From the NCBI GenBank assembly GCA_000381565.1, contig KB906725.1:3234377-3298376 (forward strand): 64,000 bases of DNA. Direction: 5' to 3'. The number at the start of each line of letters is the position of its first letter. The first letter of the stretch is position 1. This document shows, in pieces, positions 51,315 through 60,738 of this stretch. The notes under the pieces were generated by a model that saw nothing but the letters and a program-made list of their open reading frames with translations, searched no databases and was not told where the DNA came from. The translations under genes were made by a program, and so were the position numbers. This DNA is from Oxalobacteraceae bacterium AB_14 (GTDB lineage: Bacteria > Pseudomonadota > Gammaproteobacteria > Burkholderiales > Burkholderiaceae_D).

Positions 51315-53330
51315 ATGCGTTCAGCGGTTTGCTGCATTTCCCTCGCGTTGCCCACCATGTTGCTCGGCTGTGCCGGTCTGCCGCAGGGCGCCCTGCCGCC
51401 TGTGGGCGCCGAGGCCACGCTGGCGCTGCTGGAAACCACCGACCTGCACGCGACCGTGCTCGGCTACGACTACTACAAGCTCAAGGCCGATCCGTCGATC
51501 GGCTTCGAACGCACCGCCACCTTGATCAAGCGGGCGCGCGCCGAATTCCCCAACAATCTGCTGCTCGACAACGGCGACGCCATCCAGGGCACGGCGCTGG
51601 CCGACTACCAGGCGCTGGTCGCGCCGGTCGCTTGCGGCGACACGCTGGCCATCTACAAGGCCATGAACCTGCTGGGCGTGGACGGCGGCGGCATCGGCAA
51701 TCACGAATTCAATTACGGCCTGGCGTACCTGAACCAGGTCACCGCCAGCCATTTCGACGTGGACGGCGTGCCCGCCGACGCGCCGCGCTGCGCCGGGCCT
51801 CACTTTCCCATCGTGCTGGCGAATATCTACAGCGCCCGGACCAGGCAACCATTGTTCGCGCCATACCGCATCCTCACGCGCCAGATCGGCGCCACCGGTC
51901 CGGACGGCAAGCCGGTGACGGCGACGATCAAGGTCGGCATCATCGGCTTCGCGCCGACGGTGGTCATGTCCTGGGACCAGCATTGGCTGGAAGGTAAAGT
52001 CTACGCCGAAGGCGTGCGCGAAACGGCGCTGAAGTACATTCCGCAGATGCGCGCGCAGGGCGCGGACCTGGTGGTGGCGATCTCGCACGGCGGCCTCGAT
52101 GGCGCGCCGTACTCGCCGGAGATGGAAAACGCCAACTACTACCTGGCGCAAGTGCCAGGCGTGGACGCGATGCTGATCGGCCACTCGCACCAGCCGTTCC
52201 CGGACGCGGCCAGCAAGGTGCCGGAATTCGGCCTGCCGGACGTGGACAAGGCCAGGGGCACCGTCCATGGCGTGCCCGCCGTGATGGCCAACCTGTGGGG
52301 CAAGCACCTGGGCGTGATCGGCCTGCGCCTCAAATACGACGGCAAGGCCTGGGTGGTGGACAAGCGCCGCACCACGGTCGAAGTACGCTCGACCCGGAAC
52401 GCCGACGGCAGCTACATCGCCGCCGATCCGGCCATCGCGCCGCTGGTGGCCGCCGAACACGAGGCCACCATCGGCTACGTGAAAACCCCGGTCGGCACCA
52501 GCGACTTCCGTATGACGACTTATTTCGCCGACGTCGGCGACATCAGCGCCATCGGGGTGGTGAACCAGGCGCAGACCGCCTATGTGCTGAACTACGTCAA
52601 GGCCAATCTGCCGCAGTACGCGGCGCTGCCGGTGCTGTCGATGGCGTCGCCGTTCAAGGCCGGTGCGGCCGGCGCGGGCGACTACACCGACGTCAAGGCC
52701 GGCGGCCTGGCGCTCAACAACGTGGCCGACCTGTATCTGTACCCGAACGCGCTGCACGTGGTCAAGGTGGACGGCGCCGGCCTGAAAGCCTGGCTGGAAA
52801 AGGCGGCGGAGCGCTTCAACCGCATCGATCCGGCCAGCGGCGCGCAGCAGGAGCTGGTCAACACGGCGACCCCGGGATTCAACTTCGACATGCTGAGCAG
52901 CGCCGATGTCAGCTACCAGATCGACGTCACCAGGCCGGTCGGCCAGCGCATCACCGACCTGCGATACCAGGGCGCGGCGATGGCGCCGACGCAGCAATTC
53001 CTGGTCGCGACCAATAACTACCGCGCCAGCGGTGGCGGAGCTTTCCCCGGGCTGGACGGCAGCAAGACCATCCTGGCCTCGCCGGACGCCAGCCGCGATG
53101 TGCTGATCGCCTACATCCAGCAGCGCAAGAACGTCACCCGCGCCGTCAACGGCTCGACGCGCAGCTGGCGTTTCGCGCCGGTGGCGACCAGGGGCGCGGT
53201 GGTGTTTCACTCCGCCCCCAACATGGTGGAACTGGCGAAGGAGGCGGGCCTGAAGGCAGTCTCGCAGATTAAAGCGGACGATGGCGGCGGCAAGGGCCTG
53301 GCCCTGTACGCCATCGATTTGTCGTTATGA
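51315..53330 (+). CDS. cpdB: 2',3'-cyclic-nucleotide 2'-phosphodiesterase / 3'-nucleotidase
   Basis: 671 aa. The N-terminal lipobox MLLGCAG puts a lipidated Cys at 19, unlike the soluble E. coli enzyme. The metallophosphatase domain has LLETTDLHA, NGDAIQGTALADY, GNHEFNYG and LIGHSHQPFP. The C-terminal 5'-nucleotidase domain has ATNNYRASGGGAFPGLD for base binding. It frees nucleosides and phosphate from cyclic and 3'-nucleotides in the envelope. The Sel1 gene follows almost directly. Confidence 0.93.
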   Translation: MRSAVCCISLALPTMLLGCAGLPQGALPPVGAEATLALLETTDLHATVLGYDYYKLKADPSIGFERTATLIKRARAEFPNNLLLDNGDAIQGTALADYQALVAPVACGDTLAIYKAMNLLGVDGGGIGNHEFNYGLAYLNQVTASHFDVDGVPADAPRCAGPHFPIVLANIYSARTRQPLFAPYRILTRQIGATGPDGKPVTATIKVGIIGFAPTVVMSWDQHWLEGKVYAEGVRETALKYIPQMRAQGADLVVAISHGGLDGAPYSPEMENANYYLAQVPGVDAMLIGHSHQPFPDAASKVPEFGLPDVDKARGTVHGVPAVMANLWGKHLGVIGLRLKYDGKAWVVDKRRTTVEVRSTRNADGSYIAADPAIAPLVAAEHEATIGYVKTPVGTSDFRMTTYFADVGDISAIGVVNQAQTAYVLNYVKANLPQYAALPVLSMASPFKAGAAGAGDYTDVKAGGLALNNVADLYLYPNALHVVKVDGAGLKAWLEKAAERFNRIDPASGAQQELVNTATPGFNFDMLSSADVSYQIDVTRPVGQRITDLRYQGAAMAPTQQFLVATNNYRASGGGAFPGLDGSKTILASPDASRDVLIAYIQQRKNVTRAVNGSTRSWRFAPVATRGAVVFHSAPNMVELAKEAGLKAVSQIKADDGGGKGLALYAIDLSL

Positions 53331-53341
53331 GTGGAGGGCGC

Positions 53342-53866
53342 ATGAAGCAGTTGCTGGCGGTGAGATTGATGACGATGGTGTTGGCGGCGGGCGCCGCAGG
53401 CGTCGTCGCGGCCGGACCGGTCGACGAAGCGCGCCACTATCTGCGCGGCGGTTCCGGCGCACCCGCCAACCTGCCGAAAGCATATTCGATCTTCAGCGCC
53501 GCCGCCAAGGCCGGCGATCCGCTGGCCGCCTACTATCTGGGCATGATGTACCGGAACGGCATGGCGGTCGCGCGCGACACCAAGACCGCGGCCCACTGGC
53601 TGCAGTTCGCCGCCAACCGGCAAATGCCGGCCGCGATGTTCGCGCTGGCGAACCTGTATCTGAGCGGCGACGGCGTCAAGCGCGACGACCAGGCCGCGCG
53701 CCGCCTGATAGAAAAGGCGGCGGACCTGGAGTATCCTGAAGCGGTGATGGCGATGGCCATCGGCCTGCGCGACGGCTCGATGGGCTTCGACCGCAACGAA
53801 GCGCTGTCCGAGACACAGATGCGTTTCGCCAACCGTGCGCTGGCGCAGCGCACCTCGGGCATGTAA
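53342..53866 (+). CDS. Sel1-repeat periplasmic protein
   Basis: 174 aa from ATG 53342 with GGAGGG upstream; an ATG at 53327 overlaps cpdB. The signal peptide ends near VVAA-GPV. Two or three Sel1 repeats follow (PLAAYYLGMMYRNGMAVARD, PAAMFALANLYLSGDGVKRD, PEAVMAMAIGLRDGSMGFDR). Such proteins act as protein-interaction scaffolds. It is probably co-transcribed with cpdB. Confidence 0.85.
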   Translation: MKQLLAVRLMTMVLAAGAAGVVAAGPVDEARHYLRGGSGAPANLPKAYSIFSAAAKAGDPLAAYYLGMMYRNGMAVARDTKTAAHWLQFAANRQMPAAMFALANLYLSGDGVKRDDQAARRLIEKAADLEYPEAVMAMAIGLRDGSMGFDRNEALSETQMRFANRALAQRTSGM

Positions 53867-54063
53867 AGCAGGCCAATTTCCCGTTCAATTCTTACAGCTA
53901 GCTTACACGCGCGCCCTCATGGCCGCTTGCTGCGACGCCGCACATCTATCTGTTGCTGCTGCCGATCTACTAACCTACAATGCTCCATCGATGGGGAGGT
54001 CTATCCAGCCGAGTTTCCCACGTAAGCGACTATTAAAAGAACGTTGTAAACAGGAGATGACAG

Positions 54064-55221
54064 ATGAATTTCAAGTTGAAAATGCTCGTTGCAGGCATGG
54101 CGCTCGGTTTCTCGGCTTCCTCGATGGCGGCTGAGCCGATCAAGATCGGCGTGGCCGGTCCTTTCACCGGCGGTTCCGCGCCGATGGGCGTGTCGATGCG
54201 CGACGGCGTCAAGCTGGCGGTGGCGGAGATCAATGCCAAGGGCGGCCTGCTGGGCCGCCAGATCCAGCTGATCGAACGCGACGACGAAGCCAAGAACGAA
54301 CGCGGCGTGCAGATCGCCCAGGAACTGATCAACAAAGAGAAAGTCGCCGCCACCGTCGGCTACATCAACACCGGCGTGGCCCTGGCCTCGCAGCGCTTCT
54401 ACCAGGAAGCCAAGATCCCGGTCATGAACAACGTCGCCACCGGCTCCATCGTCACCAAGCAGTTCGCCGACCAGCCTGAAAACTACATCTTCCGCAACTC
54501 GGCCAATGATACGATCCAGTCGCACATGATCGTGCAGGAAGCGATCGACACGCGCAAGTTCAAGAAGGTCGCCATTCTGGCCGACTCCACCAACTACGGC
54601 CAGCTCGGTCGCGAGGATCTGGAAAAGGCGCTGGATAAAAAAGGCATCAAGGCCGTCGCCGTCGAAAAATACAATCTGAAGGACGTCGACATGACGGCCC
54701 AGCTGCTCAAGGCCAAGCAGGCCGGCGCCGAGGTGGTGCTGACCTACGGTATCGGCCCGGAACTGGCGCAGATCGCCAACGGCATGGAAAAACTGGGCTG
54801 GAAAGTGCCGCTGATCGGCAGCTGGACGCTGTCGATGGCGAACTTCATCGACAACGCCGGCAAGAACGGCAACGGCACCCGCATGCCGCAGACCTTCATC
54901 CAGGAGCCGACCACGCCCAAGCGCAAAGCCTTCATCGACGCCTACATGAAGGCCTACCATCCGCCTGGCGGCCGCATGCCGTCGCCGGTGTCGGCGGCGC
55001 AGGGCTACGATTCGATCTACCTGCTGGCGGCCGCCATCAAGCAGGCCGGTTCCACCGAAGGCCCGAAAGTCAAGGCCGCGCTGGAAAGCCTGAACGAAAA
55101 GGTTGACGGCGTCGTCACCAGCTACAGCAAGCCGTTCAGCAAGGACAACCACGAGGCGATCACCGCCAACATCACCGTCTTCGGCGAAGTCAAGGACGGC
55201 AAAGTCGTGCCGGTCAAGTAA
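54064..55221 (+). CDS. Branched-chain amino-acid-type ABC transporter substrate-binding protein
   Basis: 385 aa from ATG 54064 with AGGAG upstream. The signal peptide ends at SMA-AEP. PIKIGVAGPFTGGSAPMGVS, LAVAEINAKGGLLGRQIQLI and KVAILADSTNYGQLG are typical of Leu/Ile/Val-binding (type 1 periplasmic) proteins. It heads a complete operon of permeases and ATPases. The family also takes up urea, amides and aromatic compounds, so the ligand is open. Confidence 0.92.
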   Translation: MNFKLKMLVAGMALGFSASSMAAEPIKIGVAGPFTGGSAPMGVSMRDGVKLAVAEINAKGGLLGRQIQLIERDDEAKNERGVQIAQELINKEKVAATVGYINTGVALASQRFYQEAKIPVMNNVATGSIVTKQFADQPENYIFRNSANDTIQSHMIVQEAIDTRKFKKVAILADSTNYGQLGREDLEKALDKKGIKAVAVEKYNLKDVDMTAQLLKAKQAGAEVVLTYGIGPELAQIANGMEKLGWKVPLIGSWTLSMANFIDNAGKNGNGTRMPQTFIQEPTTPKRKAFIDAYMKAYHPPGGRMPSPVSAAQGYDSIYLLAAAIKQAGSTEGPKVKAALESLNEKVDGVVTSYSKPFSKDNHEAITANITVFGEVKDGKVVPVK

Positions 55222-55300
55222 GTTCGCGCCGCATTGGTACCGGCCAGTCTTGAGGATTCAAGCCTGGCCTTTTTCTTGTCGTCCTACAGTGGTGGTCATC

Positions 55301-56191
55301 ATGGATATCTTCCTGCAACTGGCATTCAGCGGCATCGCGCTCGGCATGATCTACGCCGTCATCGCCTTCGGCTATCAGCTCACCTTCGCCACTTCCGGCA
55401 CGCTTAACTTCGGCCAGGGGGAGTCGCTGATGCTGGGCGCACTGGTCGGGCTTAGCCTGGTCGGGACCATCCACGGCGGGCCTTACATGAGCTACCTGCT
55501 GATGATCCCCCTGGTGATCGTGTTCGGCGCGCTGCAAGGCATGTTCGTCGAATGGATAGGCGTGCGGCCGGCGATCAAGATCAAGTCGGAGTTCGGCTGG
55601 ATCATGTCGACCATCGCGCTGGCCATCATCTTCAAGAACGTGGCCGAGAATATCTGGGGCAAGGACGACCTGACCTTCCCGTCGCCGCTGAGTTCCACGC
55701 CGTTCCAGGTGCTGGGCGCGAACGTGCAGCCGATGCAGGTGGCGGTGATCGTCGGCGCGCTGGCGATCATGGCGGCGGTGGAGATCTTCAACCGCAAATC
55801 GATCTACGGCAAGGCCGTGGTGGCCACCGCCAACGACCGCGACGCGGCGGGCCTGATGGGCATCAACACCCGCATGGTGATCACCTTTTCGTACGCGTTG
55901 TCTTCGGCCACGGCGGCATTCGCCGGCGTGCTGGTGGCGCCGCTGACGCTGACCGGCGCCACCATGGGCGCCTCGCTGGGCCTGAAGGCGTTCGCGGTGG
56001 CCATCATCGGCGGCCTGACCTCCGGCGTCGGCGCCATCGTCGGCGGGCTGATACTGGGCATCGCCGAGACCACCACCGGCTACTACATCTCGACCGGCTA
56101 CAAGGAAGTGCCGGGATTGCTGCTGCTCCTGCTGGTACTGGCGATCAAGCCGTCCGGCCTGTTCGGCAAAGCCGCCATCAAAAAGGTCTGA
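55301..56191 (+). CDS. livH: Branched-chain amino-acid-type ABC transporter permease LivH
   Basis: 296 aa from ATG 55301; an open frame back to 55103 overlaps the binding-protein gene in another frame and is not used. MDIFLQLAFSGIALGMIYAV, FGYQLTFATSGTLNFGQGES and ANDRDAAGLMGINTRMVITF are LivH hallmarks. About eight membrane helices. Confidence 0.94.
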   Translation: MDIFLQLAFSGIALGMIYAVIAFGYQLTFATSGTLNFGQGESLMLGALVGLSLVGTIHGGPYMSYLLMIPLVIVFGALQGMFVEWIGVRPAIKIKSEFGWIMSTIALAIIFKNVAENIWGKDDLTFPSPLSSTPFQVLGANVQPMQVAVIVGALAIMAAVEIFNRKSIYGKAVVATANDRDAAGLMGINTRMVITFSYALSSATAAFAGVLVAPLTLTGATMGASLGLKAFAVAIIGGLTSGVGAIVGGLILGIAETTTGYYISTGYKEVPGLLLLLLVLAIKPSGLFGKAAIKKV

Positions 56192-56194
56192 TCC

Positions 56195-58150
56195 ATGAAT
56201 ATGAAACTCATCGCGGCGAGCGTGTTGGGCCTGGCGGCGCTGGTGCTGTATCCGGTGCTGATCCCGAATCCGTACTACATCCATTTGTTTGAAACGATCC
56301 TGATCTACGCCATCCTGCTGTTCGGACTGGACATCGTGGTCGGCTACACGGGGCAGGTATCGCTGGGCCACGCGGGCCTGTTCGGCATCGGCTCCTACGC
56401 CACCGGCGTGATGGTGTTCAAGCTCGGCGCGCCGTTCTGGATCGCGATCCCGGCCAGCGTGGCCGGCGCCGCGGTGTTCGGCGCCATCCTCGCGCTGCCG
56501 GCCTTGCGCGTCACCGGCCCGTACCTGGCGATGGTGACGCTGGCCTTCGGCACCATCATCCAGATCCTGATCAACGAGATGACCTTCCTCACCGAAGGCC
56601 CGATGGGCATCAAGATCGCCAAGCCGGTCATCATCGGCCAGAAGCTCGGCGAAGTCGGCTACTACTACATGGTGGCGGCGCTGATGGTGGTGTCGCTGAT
56701 CGTCGTGCACCGCATACTGAAATCGAACCTGGGCCGCGCCTTCGAGGCGCTGCGCGACAGCCCGATCGCCTCCGATTGCATGGGCGTTTCGGTGTACCGC
56801 TACAAGGTGTACGCCTTCGTCATCAGCGCCGGCTTCGCGGGCCTGGCCGGCAGCCTGTATGCGTATTCGGAAGAGTACATCTCGCCCAACACCTACAACT
56901 TCGAGCTGACCATCCTGTTCCTGCTGGCGGTGATCATGGGCGGCCGCAAGACCCGTTCCGGCGCGCTGATCGGCGCGATGATCGTGGTGATGCTGCCCAG
57001 CCTCTTGGCCGACATTGAACTGTTCCGCCAGATCGCCACCGCCGCCGCGGTGCTGGGCGTGATCGGCTCGGCCTACATGCTGGCGAAAAAACGCTCGACG
57101 CCGCGCGAGGTGCTGATACCGCTGGTTGCCACCATCGGCATGGCGGCGTTCTCGTACAAGCTGGAAAACATCGTCGACTGGCGCCTGACGGTGTTCGGTC
57201 TGATGACGCTGTTCGTGGTCTACTATCTGCAGGACGGCATCGTCGGCTTCCTGTTCAGCCTTGTCGGCAAAAGCGCGGTCCACGCGAAGGCCTTGCCGCC
57301 CTTGGCCAGCGGCGTCGAGCCGTTCGCGCGGGCCAAGGGCGGCAAGGCCGGCGACACGCTGCTCAGCGTCGACCAGATACTGATGCAGTTCGGCGGCCTG
57401 AAGGCGCTCAACCAGGTGGACCTGAACGTGCTGCAGGGTTCCGTGCACGGCCTGATCGGCCCCAACGGCTCGGGCAAGAGCACGATGATGAATGTGCTGA
57501 CCGGGATCTACAAGCCGACCGCCGGCAAGGTGTCGTTCGCGGGTGCGGTGATCTCCGGCCGCACGCCGTCCGAGATCGCGCTGGGCGGCGTGGCGCGCAC
57601 CTTCCAGAACGTGCAGTTGTTCGGCGAGATGACCGCGACCGAGAACGTGCTGGTCGGCCTGCACAACACCTTCGCATCCAACGTGCTGGATGTGATGCTG
57701 CAAACGCCGCGCTACCAGCGCGAGGAAAGCGCAGCGCGCGAGCGCGCCGCCAGCATCCTGGAGTTTGTCGGCCTGTCGGACTTGGCCAACGAGGAGGCGC
57801 GCAACCTCCCATACGGCAAACAGCGCCTGCTGGAAATCGGCCGCGCGCTGGGCCTCAGTCCGCGCCTGCTGCTGCTCGATGAGCCGGCGGCCGGACTGAC
57901 CGCGCCGGACATCAAGGAACTGATGGCGATCATCCGCAAGATCCGCGACCACGGCATCACCATCATCCTGATCGAGCACCACATGGACGTGGTGATGGCC
58001 TTGTCCGACACGGTGACGGTGCTGGACTTCGGCCAGAGGATCGCCGAAGGCAAGCCGGCCGCGGTGCAGAGCGATCCCAAGGTGATCGAGGCCTACCTGG
58101 GCGGCAGCGGCGAAGAACACGGTGGCACCAAAGCGCCTGCGGCGCATTAA
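56195..58150 (+). CDS. livM-livG: Fused permease-ATPase LivM-LivG
   Basis: 651 aa. Residues 1-360 are a LivM permease (LFGLDIVVGYTGQVSLGHAG, EALRDSPIASDCMGVSVYRY, LTILFLLAVIMGGRKTRSGA). A linker rich in Ala/Lys/Gly leads to a LivG ATPase (about 390-640): Walker A GPNGSGKST near 422, FQNVQLFGEMTATENVLVGL, signature variant NLPYGKQRLLEIGRAL, Walker B LLLLDEPAAGLT and the switch His in LIEHHMDVVM. Such fusions are known in betaproteobacteria. Starts 3 bp after livH. Confidence 0.94.
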   Translation: MNMKLIAASVLGLAALVLYPVLIPNPYYIHLFETILIYAILLFGLDIVVGYTGQVSLGHAGLFGIGSYATGVMVFKLGAPFWIAIPASVAGAAVFGAILALPALRVTGPYLAMVTLAFGTIIQILINEMTFLTEGPMGIKIAKPVIIGQKLGEVGYYYMVAALMVVSLIVVHRILKSNLGRAFEALRDSPIASDCMGVSVYRYKVYAFVISAGFAGLAGSLYAYSEEYISPNTYNFELTILFLLAVIMGGRKTRSGALIGAMIVVMLPSLLADIELFRQIATAAAVLGVIGSAYMLAKKRSTPREVLIPLVATIGMAAFSYKLENIVDWRLTVFGLMTLFVVYYLQDGIVGFLFSLVGKSAVHAKALPPLASGVEPFARAKGGKAGDTLLSVDQILMQFGGLKALNQVDLNVLQGSVHGLIGPNGSGKSTMMNVLTGIYKPTAGKVSFAGAVISGRTPSEIALGGVARTFQNVQLFGEMTATENVLVGLHNTFASNVLDVMLQTPRYQREESAARERAASILEFVGLSDLANEEARNLPYGKQRLLEIGRALGLSPRLLLLDEPAAGLTAPDIKELMAIIRKIRDHGITIILIEHHMDVVMALSDTVTVLDFGQRIAEGKPAAVQSDPKVIEAYLGGSGEEHGGTKAPAAH

Positions 58151-58162
58151 CGAGGACAGCAC

Positions 58163-58891
58163 ATGCTATCGATCACCAATCTGCACGCGTCATACGGCAA
58201 AGTCGAAGTCCTGCACGGCATCTCGCTGGAGGTCCCGAAGGGCAAGCTGGTCACGCTGATCGGCTCCAACGGCGCCGGCAAGACCACCACCATGCGCGCC
58301 ATCTCCGGCATGCTCAAGCCCAAGGACGGCAAGGTCACGCTGGCCGGCAAGGACATCACCGGCGCCGACTCGCACCTGATCGCGCGCGCCGGTCTGGCGC
58401 ATTCGCCGGAAGGACGGCGCGTGTTCGCCTCGATGACGGTCACGGACAACCTGCTGCTGGGCGCCTTCCCGCGCTTCACGCGCGCGCGGCCCAGGGGCGA
58501 CATCAAGCACGACCTGGAAAAGGCGCTGGAGCTGTTCCCGCGCCTGAAGGAACGGCAGCACCAACTGGCCGGCACGCTGTCCGGCGGCGAGCAGCAGATG
58601 CTGGCGATGGCGCGCGCCGTCATGCTCAATCCGGAAGTGATCCTGCTCGACGAACCGTCGATGGGCCTGGCGCCCATCCTGGTGGAGGAAGTGTTCCGCA
58701 TCATCCAGCGCCTGAAGTCCGAAGGGGTGACGATGCTGCTGGTGGAGCAGTTCGCGGCCGCCGCGCTCAATGTGGCCGACTATGGCTACGTGCTGGAAAA
58801 TGGCACGATCTCGGTCCATGGCCCGGCCGAGAGCCTGAAGACCGATCCGAAAGTGATCGCGGCCTACCTCGGCGGCGGGCAAGGGCACTAA
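58163..58891 (+). CDS. livF: Branched-chain amino-acid-type ABC transporter ATPase LivF
   Basis: 242 aa. Walker A GSNGAGKTT, the FASMTVTDNLLLGAF region, signature LSGGEQQMLAMARAV, Walker B VILLDEPSMGLAP and the switch region LLVEQFAAAAL. It pairs with the LivG half of the fused protein. Last gene of the operon, 12 bp after it. Confidence 0.95.
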   Translation: MLSITNLHASYGKVEVLHGISLEVPKGKLVTLIGSNGAGKTTTMRAISGMLKPKDGKVTLAGKDITGADSHLIARAGLAHSPEGRRVFASMTVTDNLLLGAFPRFTRARPRGDIKHDLEKALELFPRLKERQHQLAGTLSGGEQQMLAMARAVMLNPEVILLDEPSMGLAPILVEEVFRIIQRLKSEGVTMLLVEQFAAAALNVADYGYVLENGTISVHGPAESLKTDPKVIAAYLGGGQGH

Positions 58892-58993
58892 GCAACTATC
58901 AGAATAAAAGTTATATATTTTAAAATAAATTAATTGCCATAAGGAAACTCGATAGATATAATTTGCAACTATTGGGTTTCTGCAAGGTAATAA

Positions 58994-60697
58994 ATGCAAC
59001 AAATAAGCAGTCGGTTGCGCGGCGCGGTACTGCTGTGCAGCCTGGTCCAACACGGCGCGCACGGCCAGAGCCAGGCCGAGATCGCGACGCAACAAATCCA
59101 GCGTCAGCAACAAAAGCAGCGGGCACAGAACGAGCAGGCCGAGGAGCAGCGGCCCGCCGTGCGGCTGCCGCGCGAGCCGGTCCAGGCCGCGGCCGGCTAT
59201 CCGCTGAACGAGACCCCGTGTTTCCCGATCCGCCACATTGCCCTGCAGGGCGACCAGGCGGCGCGCTTCGCCTGGGCGCTGGGCGCGGCCGCCGATGCCG
59301 CCGGCCTGTGCCTGGGCAGTGGCGGCGTCAACGCCGTGATCGGCAAGGTGCAGAACGCGCTGATCGCCGCCGGCTACGTCACCACCCGCGTGCTGGCCGC
59401 GCCGCAGGACCTGCGCGGCGGCGAGCTGCAACTGGTGCTGGTGCCGGGCCGCATCCGCGCGATCCGTTACGCCGCACCGGCGGCCGGCGCCAGCAACGAC
59501 CGCGCCTCCTGGCGCACCGCGCTGCCGGCCCGGCCAGGCGACCTGCTCAACCTGCGCGACATCGAGCAGGCGCTGGAAAACCTCAAGCGCGTGCCAACCG
59601 CCGAGGCCGATATCGAAATCGTGCCCGGCGAGCAGCCCGGCGAAAGCGACCTGCTGATCAAGTGGCGCCAGGCGCTGCCGGTGCGCCTGAGCCTGTCCGC
59701 CGACGACAGCGGCAGCGACTCCACCGGCAAATACCAGGGCGGCGCCACGCTGTCGCTGGACAATCTGCTGGGCTGGCAGGAGCTGGCCTATGTCAGCGTC
59801 ACGCGCGACCTGTCCGGTCTCGGCGCGGGCCGCGACCACGGCACCCGCAACTACGCGCTGCACTATTCGATGCCGGCCGGGTATTGGCTGTTCTCGCTCA
59901 ACGCCAGCCGCTACCGCTACTACCAGGGCATCGCCGGCGCCAACCAGACCTATGTGTACAGCGGCACCAGCGGCAACCTGGAGTTCAAGGCCGCGCGCGT
60001 GCTGTACCGCGACGCCGCCCGCAAGACCACCGTCTCGCTGCGCCTGTACCGCCGCCGCAGCAACAACTTCATCGACGACACCGAAGTGCAGGTGCAGCGC
60101 CGCCAGATGGGCGGCCACGAGCTGGGCCTGTCGCACAAGGAATTCCTCGGCGACGCCACGCTGGACGCCAACCTGCTCTACAAGCGCGGTTCCCATCTGT
60201 TCGGCACCTTGCCGGCGCCCGAGGAACAGTTCGACGACGGCACCGCGCGGCCCACCATCGTCAATGCCGACGCCACGCTGACGCTGCCGTTCGCGCTGAG
60301 CTCGGCCAGGCTGCAATACCAGGCCAACTGGCGCGCGCAATGGAACCGCTCGACGCTGATCCCGCAGGACCGCTTCGCCATCGGCGGACGCTACACGGTG
60401 CGCGGTTTCGACGGCGAGGCCAGCCTGTCGGCCGAGCGCGGCTGGCTGCTGCGTAACGACCTCGGCTGGTCGATCAACGAGCGAACCCAGCTTTACCTGG
60501 GCCTGGATTATGGCCAGGTCGCGGGTCCGCACGCCGCCGCGCTGGCAGGCACCAGCCTGGCCGGCGGCGCGCTCGGCTGGCGCGGCCAGTTCGGCGGCGC
60601 CCAGATCGATCTCTTCATCGGGCGGCCGATCCGCAAGCCCGAACATTTCCGTACCGCCCCCAATGCCGGCGGTTTCAACGTCAACTATCAGTATTAA
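58994..60697 (+). CDS. Two-partner secretion outer-membrane transporter TpsB (ShlB/FhaC/HecB family)
   Basis: 567 aa from ATG 58994. The signal peptide ends near AHG-QSQ. A Gln-rich N-terminal helix (EIATQQIQRQQQKQRAQNEQ) plugs the pore in relatives. POTRA 1 (CFPIRHIALQGDQAARFAWA) and POTRA 2 (RVPTAEADIEIVPGEQPGES) precede a 16-strand barrel, with the conserved FAIGGRYTVRGFDGE near residue 470 (VRGF-type motif). It exports the TpsA protein encoded just downstream. Confidence 0.93.
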   Translation: MQQISSRLRGAVLLCSLVQHGAHGQSQAEIATQQIQRQQQKQRAQNEQAEEQRPAVRLPREPVQAAAGYPLNETPCFPIRHIALQGDQAARFAWALGAAADAAGLCLGSGGVNAVIGKVQNALIAAGYVTTRVLAAPQDLRGGELQLVLVPGRIRAIRYAAPAAGASNDRASWRTALPARPGDLLNLRDIEQALENLKRVPTAEADIEIVPGEQPGESDLLIKWRQALPVRLSLSADDSGSDSTGKYQGGATLSLDNLLGWQELAYVSVTRDLSGLGAGRDHGTRNYALHYSMPAGYWLFSLNASRYRYYQGIAGANQTYVYSGTSGNLEFKAARVLYRDAARKTTVSLRLYRRRSNNFIDDTEVQVQRRQMGGHELGLSHKEFLGDATLDANLLYKRGSHLFGTLPAPEEQFDDGTARPTIVNADATLTLPFALSSARLQYQANWRAQWNRSTLIPQDRFAIGGRYTVRGFDGEASLSAERGWLLRNDLGWSINERTQLYLGLDYGQVAGPHAAALAGTSLAGGALGWRGQFGGAQIDLFIGRPIRKPEHFRTAPNAGGFNVNYQY

Positions 60698-60738
60698 CTT
60701 TTTTGCCGGCCTCAACCCCGCCGGCGGAAGGACCCGCA

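Noticed and set aside
55214..58162. Long antisense open frame (about 980 codons) opposite the liv genes
   Set aside because: Same shadow effect; the sense strand encodes the LivH and LivM-LivG proteins with all motifs.
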